Assembly (NCBI RefSeq): GCF_001400735.1
Contig: NZ_LJPW01000065.1
Span: 1 to 54,794 of the forward strand
Length of the DNA: 54,794 nucleotides
DNA from: Pseudomonas caricapapayae
Lineage (GTDB): Bacteria > Pseudomonadota > Gammaproteobacteria > Pseudomonadales > Pseudomonadaceae
Direction: 5' to 3'
The number at the start of each line of letters is the position of its first letter. Position 1 is the stretch's first letter. Under the pieces are notes generated by a model, which had not been told where the DNA came from, ran no database searches, and saw only the letters and a program-made list of their open reading frames with translations. Positions 49,033-54,794 of the stretch are shown here, piece after piece. Position numbers and translations under genes: made by a program.

Positions 49033-50716
49033 GCTCACCCTCCAGCACGATGCGGCCGCTGGAGCAGGGTGCGCCGTCGGCGTTGTGAAAGGCGAAATAC
49101 AGCTTGGAGCGCGCCGCATCGAAACGCAGCGTCAGTTTGAGGCGGTCACCCGGGCGCACCAGTTGCTGGAATTTGAGCACTTCCATTCCGGCAAACCCGG
49201 AGGGCAGGTCGAGCAAACGCTGGCCCAGGCTGAACGCCCAGTCAACCTGCACCACGCCCGGCAAGACTGGAGCCTTGGGAAAATGGCCACTGAAAAAAGC
49301 CAGATCGGGCGGGACGATCAACCGCAAATTCAATTCGCCGTCGACAGCCTGCTGTTCAAGCACTTCCGGCTGTTTCGGTCGTGGTGCCATGAGCAAGGCC
49401 TGAACGTGCGTCTGCACCAGTTTGCCCTGAGCATTGAGCGGCATCTGCCGCAGCAGACGCCAGCGACGCGGCAGGGCAATGGTTTCGCAATGCGGTCGCA
49501 GGTGCTGCCGCAACGTTTCGGTCAGCGCCCGACGGCCCTGATTACGCAGGGCCAGCAAGCCCTCATCGCTCAGGACCAGCAGCGCGCCGAGTGACGCACG
49601 GTTCTCCTGAACCACGCCAAGGCGCGCCTCGCAGACCCAGTCATGAGCTGTCAGCGCCTGCTCGATCAGTGGCAGTGAAATGCGCTTTTCTTCGAGTTTG
49701 ACGATACGGTCCAGCCTGCCCAGCAGCTCAAAGCGTCCGTCTGCGCCGATCAGCACCGCATCGGCGGTCTGCTCGACATGACCGGGCGGCAGATAGGGCG
49801 AGCTGATGCGCAGGGCACCTTCGCTGTCCTGGCTCAGTTCTACACCGTCGAAGGCTTGCCAATGCTGCTCGCCCTGACGCCAGGCGATGCCACCGGTTTC
49901 CGAGCTGCCGAGAATTTCCGTCGGCCACTGGCCAAGACGTTGCTGCAGGCTATGCGCGGCTTCAGCCGGCAATGCGCCGCCGGATGAAAACACCCGGCGC
50001 ACGGCACTGAGGCGGTTCCAGTCGAGGTTGTCGCCCATGCGCTTGAGTAGCGCAGGACTGGCAACCCAGGCAAATGAGGGGTATTCGCGGCTGGCGCGTT
50101 GCAGGTCTTCGGCGAACGGCAATTGACGGCGCAGGAACGGACGCGCAGCGCACAGCGGCCATAGCAAACGGAACAGCAGGCCATAAATATGTTGAGTGGC
50201 CACACTGCCGATCATGCACGCCGAACCAAGCTCCGCGCCCCACAGTTGTTCCAGCCCGCAGACTTCGCTGGCCAGTTGACGCAGGCGCTTTTCGATCAGC
50301 TTGGGCTCGCCGCTGGAACCGGAGGTGCACAGGCTCAACCGGCACTCATCAAGGTCAAGCTCTGTCGGAGCGAGCTGCTTGGCGTACAGGTCGCTTAGCG
50401 GTGTGTCATCCGTCAGGTCGGTCAGCCACAGGTCCACCTGACTCGCCCAGCGCTCACGGGTCTGGCCCTGCAAGTCTGCGGGCAACAGCACATGCACACC
50501 CGCCCGCCAGGCGCCAAACAAGGCGATGGCCAGGTCTGCGGCATCCTCAAGGTGCACAGCGAGGCGTGTGACGCCTCGGGCTTGCAGCCCGGCGGCCACG
50601 CTCAGTGCCTGGTCACGAAACTGCGCGTGGTCCAGGCTCGGGGTCAGAGCCAGCAGCCGGTCGGGAAGGGCATCGAGCAGCAGGTGTTCCAGGTTCAACC
50701 AGTTCATGCGTTCCAT
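49025..50716 (-). CDS. AMP-dependent aryl/acyl-ACP ligase fused to a FabA/FabZ-like dehydratase
   Basis: 563 residues, two domains. Residues 1-445 are an adenylate-forming ligase (CTSGSSGEPKL 130-140 phosphate loop, ILGSSETGG, LGRLDRIVKLEEKRIS), expected to load the aryl acid onto a carrier protein (ApeH-like). Residues about 455-563 are a hot-dog dehydratase with the active-site His in FSGHFPKAPVLPG (H478), an ApeI-like function. In E. coli-type clusters these are separate proteins. Start: ATG at 50716; a second ATG at 50707 is possible. Confidence 0.85.
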   Translation of the reverse strand: MERMNWLNLEHLLLDALPDRLLALTPSLDHAQFRDQALSVAAGLQARGVTRLAVHLEDAADLAIALFGAWRAGVHVLLPADLQGQTRERWASQVDLWLTDLTDDTPLSDLYAKQLAPTELDLDECRLSLCTSGSSGEPKLIEKRLRQLASEVCGLEQLWGAELGSACMIGSVATQHIYGLLFRLLWPLCAARPFLRRQLPFAEDLQRASREYPSFAWVASPALLKRMGDNLDWNRLSAVRRVFSSGGALPAEAAHSLQQRLGQWPTEILGSSETGGIAWRQGEQHWQAFDGVELSQDSEGALRISSPYLPPGHVEQTADAVLIGADGRFELLGRLDRIVKLEEKRISLPLIEQALTAHDWVCEARLGVVQENRASLGALLVLSDEGLLALRNQGRRALTETLRQHLRPHCETIALPRRWRLLRQMPLNAQGKLVQTHVQALLMAPRPKQPEVLEQQAVDGELNLRLIVPPDLAFFSGHFPKAPVLPGVVQVDWAFSLGQRLLDLPSGFAGMEVLKFQQLVRPGDRLKLTLRFDAARSKLYFAFHNADGAPCSSGRIVLEGEHA

Positions 50717-50717
50717 T

Positions 50718-51263
50718 TCATTTGCCGCCCGCAGCGGGTGGGCGGACGATCCATTCAACAGCGAACAACAGGCCCATCAACCCGTAGGAAATCAGGCCGG
50801 TGTACAGCGTCCACCAGGACAATGGTGCCCACAGTGTCAGGATGGCTGCAGTGAGGCCATTGGCCAGAAAGAACAGGCACCAGATCTGTGTCACTTTACG
50901 GGTGTAGCGGATGCCCGATTCAGGCAGTTCGGGGCGGTTTATGCGCGCCATTTTTTCCACGATCGGCGGGCCGTAAACAAGGCTTGAGCCAAACAGGCCG
51001 AGCATGAACGTGCTGACCAGTACCGGATACCAGCGCAGCATCACATGGCTGTCGAGCGTGCCGAGCACCATGCAAAAGACCAGGGCGACAACCGCCATTG
51101 CCAGACTGCCGGGCTTGCGCTCGCCCGTCAGCGCACGCGCCAGCCACAGGCCGCCCAGCAGCAGCGCGAACTGCCATGGCGCAAAGTGCTCGGTTCCCCA
51201 GTAGACGGCAAATGGATACAGCACACCGGCCAGCACCAGAATCAGGCCAATCAGCCGCTTCAT
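50718..51263 (-). CDS. COG4648-type membrane protein
   Basis: 181 residues with about five or six membrane segments and no recognised enzymatic motif. Similar small integral membrane proteins occur in aryl polyene clusters of several gammaproteobacteria; the role is unknown, and topology or export assistance is a guess. It overlaps the acyl carrier protein gene by 4 nt (ATGA) and ends 1 nt before the ligase gene. Confidence 0.75.
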   Translation of the reverse strand: MKRLIGLILVLAGVLYPFAVYWGTEHFAPWQFALLLGGLWLARALTGERKPGSLAMAVVALVFCMVLGTLDSHVMLRWYPVLVSTFMLGLFGSSLVYGPPIVEKMARINRPELPESGIRYTRKVTQIWCLFFLANGLTAAILTLWAPLSWWTLYTGLISYGLMGLLFAVEWIVRPPAAGGK

Positions 51264-51520
51264 TCGGTGGTGTTGACCAGTTTGTAGACGGCCTCTACCA
51301 CGTCGTTCACGGTCCTGACCGACTTGAACTCTTCAGCGGCAATCTTCTTGCCGGTCTTGCGTTTGATGTGGTCGATCAGGTCCACGGCATCGATGCTGTC
51401 TATTTCCAGGTCCTGATAAAGGTTGGCGTCAAGCGTGACCCTCTCGGGTTCCAGTTCGAACAGTTCCACCATGGCGGTACGCAGGATTTCGAAGATGTCT
51501 TCACGGGTTTGCATGTTCAA
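51260..51520 (-). CDS. Acyl carrier protein 1 of the aryl polyene cluster
   Basis: 86 residues. Four-helix acyl carrier protein with the phosphopantetheine attachment Ser in IDSIDAVDL (S42). Carries the growing aryl polyene chain or the starter. One of two adjacent carrier genes (ApeE/ApeF-like); I cannot tell which is which. Begins MNMQTREDIFEIL; the second Met is an alternative start. Confidence 0.88.
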   Translation of the reverse strand: MNMQTREDIFEILRTAMVELFELEPERVTLDANLYQDLEIDSIDAVDLIDHIKRKTGKKIAAEEFKSVRTVNDVVEAVYKLVNTTE

Positions 51521-51523
51521 TTC

Positions 51524-51784
51524 TCAGGCCGGTTGTCTGGCGCTGACGAAGGCCGCAAGGCTGTCGACGCTGGCGAAATGGTTACGGGTGTCCTTTGCGT
51601 CGGCATCGATCTTGATGCCATAGCGCTTCTGGATGGCCAGGCCCAGTTCGAGCGCATCCACCGAGTCCAGTCCCAGTCCTTCGCCAAACAGCGTCATATC
51701 GTTGCCGATATCCTCCGGGGTGATGTCTTCGAGGCCCAGGGCATCGATGATCAACAATTTAATGTCCTGGTGCAGATCGCTCAT
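51524..51784 (-). CDS. Acyl carrier protein 2 of the aryl polyene cluster
   Basis: 86 residues. Attachment Ser in GLDSVDALEL (S41). More divergent from FabF-type ACP (GLGLDSVDALELGLAIQKRYG) than its partner. Start ATG at 51784 is chosen; a frame extension to 51814 reads into the acyltransferase gene. It overlaps that gene by 26 nt. Confidence 0.86.
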   Translation of the reverse strand: MSDLHQDIKLLIIDALGLEDITPEDIGNDMTLFGEGLGLDSVDALELGLAIQKRYGIKIDADAKDTRNHFASVDSLAAFVSARQPA

Positions 51785-52571
51785 CTGAGGCGAGCTCCTT
51801 GGTGAAATAGTCATGCAGGTAATCGTTGAGCTTGCGGGACGCTACGGGCGCCGGGCCCAGCGCACTGAAGGCGGTCGGGTCTATATCGGCACCAACGCGC
51901 AAAATGAAGTGCACACGGCGTTGCGGAATGCGATACCAGGGTTCGGCCTTGGTCAGGGTGGTTGGCTGGACCTTGATGGTCACCGGTGTAATAACGCTCG
52001 CCCCACGCAGTGCAATGGCAGCCGCGCCCCGGTGAAAGACCGGTGGCTGGCCGGGCTGGGTGCGTGTTCCCTCCGGGAAGATGATCAATGTCTGGCCGGT
52101 CTGCAGGCGATCCACGGCGGCGTCGAGCATGTCCATGCTGCCATCGTTACTGATGTAACCGGTGGAGCGCACCGGACCGCGGGTGAACGGGTTCTCCCAC
52201 AGGCTGCGCTTGACCACGCAGTTGGCGTCACGTACCAGACCGATCAGGAACACGACGTCGATCAGCGACGGATGGTTGGCAATGATCATCTGCCCGGCAC
52301 GGCCAAGCTTTTCGGCACCCTGCACTTCATAGGTCAGCACACCCATGCGCGCCATGATGCGGATGAACAGCCAGAACAGCCGGCTGATGGTCCGTCTGGC
52401 GCGGCGCTGATGACTGGCCGCGCTGCCGGGCAGGCAACTCAGGACCGGAAAAACGAACAATCGCAGGCACAGACCGCTCAACCCGAACAGGGCAAAGCTG
52501 AAAGCGGTTGCCAGCAGACGCCAGTAATAAGCATCCCGACCTTTTTTCAGTTGTTGCGTTGCCAGTTCCAT
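51759..52571 (-). CDS. PlsC-type acyltransferase
   Basis: 270 residues. N-terminal hydrophobic segment (about 25-48), catalytic HX4D in ANHPSLIDV (H100, D105) and IFPEGTRT (E167), the lysophosphatidate acyltransferase pattern. In the pigment pathway it probably builds or acylates the lipid anchor. Overlaps the chain-length-factor-like gene by 25 nt. Confidence 0.88.
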   Translation of the reverse strand: MELATQQLKKGRDAYYWRLLATAFSFALFGLSGLCLRLFVFPVLSCLPGSAASHQRRARRTISRLFWLFIRIMARMGVLTYEVQGAEKLGRAGQMIIANHPSLIDVVFLIGLVRDANCVVKRSLWENPFTRGPVRSTGYISNDGSMDMLDAAVDRLQTGQTLIIFPEGTRTQPGQPPVFHRGAAAIALRGASVITPVTIKVQPTTLTKAEPWYRIPQRRVHFILRVGADIDPTAFSALGPAPVASRKLNDYLHDYFTKELASDERSAPGH

Positions 52572-53266
52572 AACCGGTTATTCCAGGGGTGCAGGCAGAC
52601 GGACTGATGGGTGTGCAAGGCTCGCAGCAGGTTTAGTGCATGTGGCCACTGGGGCCGCTCGGTGCCTTGCGTATCGGTGTTCAGAGACAATTGCCACTCA
52701 TTCCCGGCGGTCAGCAGCAAGCCGACGGCGTAGGGAAAGGGCACGTCATCAATCCATTGGGCATAAGCCTGCGGTGGCTGCTCTTCAGTCACCACAAGCA
52801 AGACTGCTTCTGCACCCTCGGCCAGCAACGCAGCGGCCTCGAACGCTCCATACTCCAGCCCGTCACCTGCGGCGGCCAGGGCTGTCATCTCACTTGTTTC
52901 ACCGCGCATGATCGACCACAGACCAATCACCGCGTTATGCACCGAAAGGCTGAACTGGGTCGGCGAAAGCGGTTCGTTTGCGGCCAGATCACGCAGGATT
53001 TCAAATATTCTCGGGGTTTCTCCGTGGCGCGAGACAAACACCAGCGGTACGCGCCCTAGGCCTTCAGTCAATGGCCAGCCGACGGCAAACGCCATTCTTG
53101 CCATGCGGCCCAGGCGGCGACGTTGCATGGCAGGCAGAAAAGACACGTCCGGCGCGGCGTCACTGGTTTCCAGCAGCGTCGGATCAAGGCTCCATTGCAG
53201 CCGGTCGTCTGCGCTCGCCAGGCCCGGTGCCCAAGCGTGCCATCGTGCAATGTTGAAGGTGATCAA
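52547..53266 (-). CDS. apeC: Chain-length-factor-like ketosynthase partner (ApeC-like)
   Basis: 239 residues, much shorter than a full ketosynthase and lacking the active-site Cys. It resembles the Ketoacyl-synt_2/chain length factor family (MQRRRLGRMARMAFAVG, PLVFVSRHGE, SLSVHNAVIGLWSI). In described systems ApeC forms a heterodimer with ApeO. First gene of the operon. The best start is a TTG at 53266 preceded by GGGAAGAGAAG; no ATG fits. A promoter lies about 93 nt upstream. Confidence 0.8.
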   Translation of the reverse strand: MITFNIARWHAWAPGLASADDRLQWSLDPTLLETSDAAPDVSFLPAMQRRRLGRMARMAFAVGWPLTEGLGRVPLVFVSRHGETPRIFEILRDLAANEPLSPTQFSLSVHNAVIGLWSIMRGETSEMTALAAAGDGLEYGAFEAAALLAEGAEAVLLVVTEEQPPQAYAQWIDDVPFPYAVGLLLTAGNEWQLSLNTDTQGTERPQWPHALNLLRALHTHQSVCLHPWNNRLWNWQRNN

Positions 53267-53306
53267 GGCTTCTCTTCCCGCCCCTGCGGGCTTGTTTCTC
53301 GCTACA

Positions 53307-53327
53307 TCGATATCAGGTCGATATCAG
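53307..53327. promoter_or_regulatory. Tandem TCGATATCAG repeat in the leader of the aryl polyene operon
   Basis: Two perfect copies of TCGATATCAG at 53307-53316 and 53318-53327, an 11-bp period, i.e. one helical turn. It lies about 25-45 nt after the predicted start of the ape transcript. Possible operator for an unseen regulator. Confidence 0.4.
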
Positions 53328-53358
53328 CCTGGGTGCGGTAATTTGACCGAGTGCGCGC

Positions 53359-53387
53359 ATTATCCCGATGGGGGTCATGACTAGCAA
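53359..53387 (-). promoter_or_regulatory. Predicted sigma-70 promoter of the aryl polyene operon
   Basis: On the minus strand TTGCTA (53387-53382), a 17-nt spacer, then GATAAT (53364-53359). Good matches with ideal spacing, about 93 nt upstream of the first gene. The surrounding 53267-53571 gap is shared with the divergent parA-like gene. I see no other gene in it. Confidence 0.65.
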
Positions 53388-53571
53388 ATTTGTTACATAA
53401 AAATCGTTTACAGGCGTGTATTTTAAAGTTCAAGTCTGATCCCGCGAGGCAGACAGACATGTGCCGTTTTGCGATAAGCTCGCTGCTGTCATATGCATTG
53501 CCTAGACTCGACCCTTCAAGGTCGTTATCGGCCACTCCTGCTGTTTCTTCATCTTTCAAGGAATCCAAAGC

Positions 53572-54351
53572 ATGCGTCGCGTGGTATTCAATCAGAAGGG
53601 CGGTGTCGGCAAATCGAGCATCGCCTGCAATCTGGCTGCAGTCAGCGCTCACGAAGGCTATCGGACGTTGTTGATCGATCTCGATGCCCAGGCAAACTCG
53701 ACTCAGTACCTCACAGGTCTTACCGGACAGGATATTCCGATGGGGATTGCCGAGTTCTTCAAGAACACACTGTCGGCAGCTCCGTTCGCCAAGAAGAACC
53801 ACGTCGATATCTATGAAACCCCATTCGACAATCTGCATGTGGTCACGGCCACTGCGGAGCTTGCCGACTTGCAGCCCAAACTCGAGGCCAAGCACAAGAT
53901 CAACAAGCTGCGCAAATTGCTGGACGAACTGAGTGAGGATTACGAGCGTATTTACCTGGATACGCCCCCGGCACTGAATTTTTATGCCGTTTCGGCGTTG
54001 ATCGCGTCTGATCGCGTCCTGATTCCATTCGACTGCGACAGTTTTTCGCGGCAGGCGCTGTATGGACTGATGCGCGAGATCGAGGAATTGAAAGAAGATC
54101 ACAACGAAGACCTTCAGGTGGAAGGCATCATCGTCAACCAGTTCCAGCCCAGAGCAAGCCTGCCGCAGCAGATGCTGGACGAACTGATTGCCGAGGGCAT
54201 GCCGGTGCTACCGGTCTATCTGAGTGCATCAGTCAAAATGCGCGAGTCGCATCAGGCCAATCTGCCGCTGATCCATCTGGACCCCCGCCACAAACTGACT
54301 CAGCAGTTCGTTGACCTGCATCACCTGCTGGAGACCAATGCTCATCCGTAA
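53572..54351 (+). CDS. Orphan ParA-family ATPase
   Basis: 259 residues. Deviant Walker A KGGVGKSS (9-16), Walker A' LLIDLDAQANST, and YLDTPPALNF (Walker B) are all present, so it is a catalytically complete MinD/ParA-type partition ATPase. There is no N-terminal DNA-binding extension and no parB gene beside it. Such orphan ParAs position cargo such as chemoreceptors, storage bodies or cell-envelope complexes; the cargo here is unknown. It is divergent from the aryl polyene operon. AAGGAAT precedes the ATG. A weak promoter (TTGCGA, 17 nt, TATGCA, 53469-53497) is possible. Confidence 0.88.
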   Translation: MRRVVFNQKGGVGKSSIACNLAAVSAHEGYRTLLIDLDAQANSTQYLTGLTGQDIPMGIAEFFKNTLSAAPFAKKNHVDIYETPFDNLHVVTATAELADLQPKLEAKHKINKLRKLLDELSEDYERIYLDTPPALNFYAVSALIASDRVLIPFDCDSFSRQALYGLMREIEELKEDHNEDLQVEGIIVNQFQPRASLPQQMLDELIAEGMPVLPVYLSASVKMRESHQANLPLIHLDPRHKLTQQFVDLHHLLETNAHP

Positions 54352-54417
54352 TGGGTATGTACCGCGCGTAGCACCCAGCGTTATACACAAGTCTGCTTTT
54401 GATTCTGGCCGAAAGCC

Positions 54418-54794
54418 GTGGGAGCGGCCTCGTCCGCGAAAGGGCCTGTAAAGTCACCGAACATGTATCGTCTGAAATACCGTATTCGCTCGTCCACGAC
54501 CTCGCGGGACGTAGGAGCGGACTTGTCCGCGAACTGCCGGGAACCGGCAGCAAAACCGATGCATACGGTACATCAGGCGCGACCGAGATAACCTGTCTCA
54601 GTGCCGCTTCGCAGCCCTTCGCGGACAAGTCCGCTCCCACGTCCTCTGGGCCGGAGCCGAATCTGCCGGATGATGTGGGGATCGGGCGGCGCTTTGCTTG
54701 TCCACGATATCTAGGTTTTGTAGGAGCGGACTTGTCCGCGAACTGCCGGGAACCGGCAGCAAAACCGATGCATGCGGTACATCAGGCGCGACCG
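54418..54794. repeat. Array of REP-type elements with a 75-bp direct repeat
   Basis: Four copies of the core GTGGGAGCGGACTTGTCCGCG or variants: plus orientation at 54418-54440, 54511-54532 and 54720-54741, inverted at 54618-54640. Each contains the GCGGAC-TT-GTCCGC palindrome or a close variant. The blocks 54511-54585 and 54720-54794 are near-identical 75-mers with one mismatch (A54565/G54774), and the second continues past the window edge. 54352-54417 shows nothing recognisable, and I see no gene from 54352 to the end. Confidence 0.8.

Noticed and set aside
54233..54640. Small minus-strand open frame over the end of parA and the REP array
   Set aside because: Made mostly of repeat sequence, with no ribosome binding site or recognisable protein.
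54418..54794. A CRISPR array
   Set aside because: Copies are irregularly spaced, occur in both orientations and share flanking sequence, so they are REP elements, not repeats with unique spacers.

Overview
The window reads as chromosome of a Pseudomonas, most likely of the P. syringae group. The evidence is the gene order priA-rpmE, ponA divergent from pilMNOPQ-aroK-aroB, a DamX-like SPOR protein, then gltBD and hemE. The protein sequences are Pseudomonas-like, GC content is about 58-60 %, and the intergenic hairpin repeats (GCGGAC-TT-GTCCGC and GTGACGC-NNN-GCGTCAC types) are of the kind common in these genomes. This assignment comes from recognition, not from a database search.

Left part (1-20.4 kb) is core genome. 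It holds the start of priA (minus), rpmE, an exported nuclease of the thermonuclease family, maeB, and ponA on the minus strand. Divergent from ponA runs a tightly overlapped type IV pilus assembly operon (pilMNOPQ), continuing into aroK, aroB and an AAA-ATPase/SPOR cell-division-type protein. The two glutamate synthase genes gltB and gltD follow, separated by a perfect hairpin repeat. Middle part (20.4-35.2 kb) mixes core and accessory genes: an exported amidase, a 1073-residue protein resembling the dermonecrotic-toxin/DUF6543 family, hemE, a D-aminoacylase/RpiR/GntP operon with a candidate operator, a two-gene Septu (PtuA/PtuB) anti-phage system, and a divergent MFS exporter/LysR pair.

Right part (35.2-53.3 kb, minus strand) is one very compact 20-gene operon for an aryl polyene (APE)-type pigment. 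It contains two ketosynthases plus a chain-length-factor-like partner, a ketoreductase, two dehydratases (one fused to an AMP ligase), two acyl carrier proteins, an aromatic amino acid lyase, three transferases (two acyl, one glycosyl), a thioesterase, a methyltransferase and a flavin oxidoreductase. A LolA-like protein, an MMPL exporter, a lipoprotein and two membrane proteins probably handle export. Most junctions are 4-nt ATGA overlaps. A good sigma-70-type promoter lies upstream of the first gene. The ApeP-type dehydratase gene carries an apparent 4-nt deletion that splits it, so this strain may be impaired in pigment synthesis.

The window ends with an orphan ParA-family ATPase and an array of REP-type elements, including a 75-bp direct repeat. 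I saw no rRNA, tRNA, CRISPR array, transposase or integrase.
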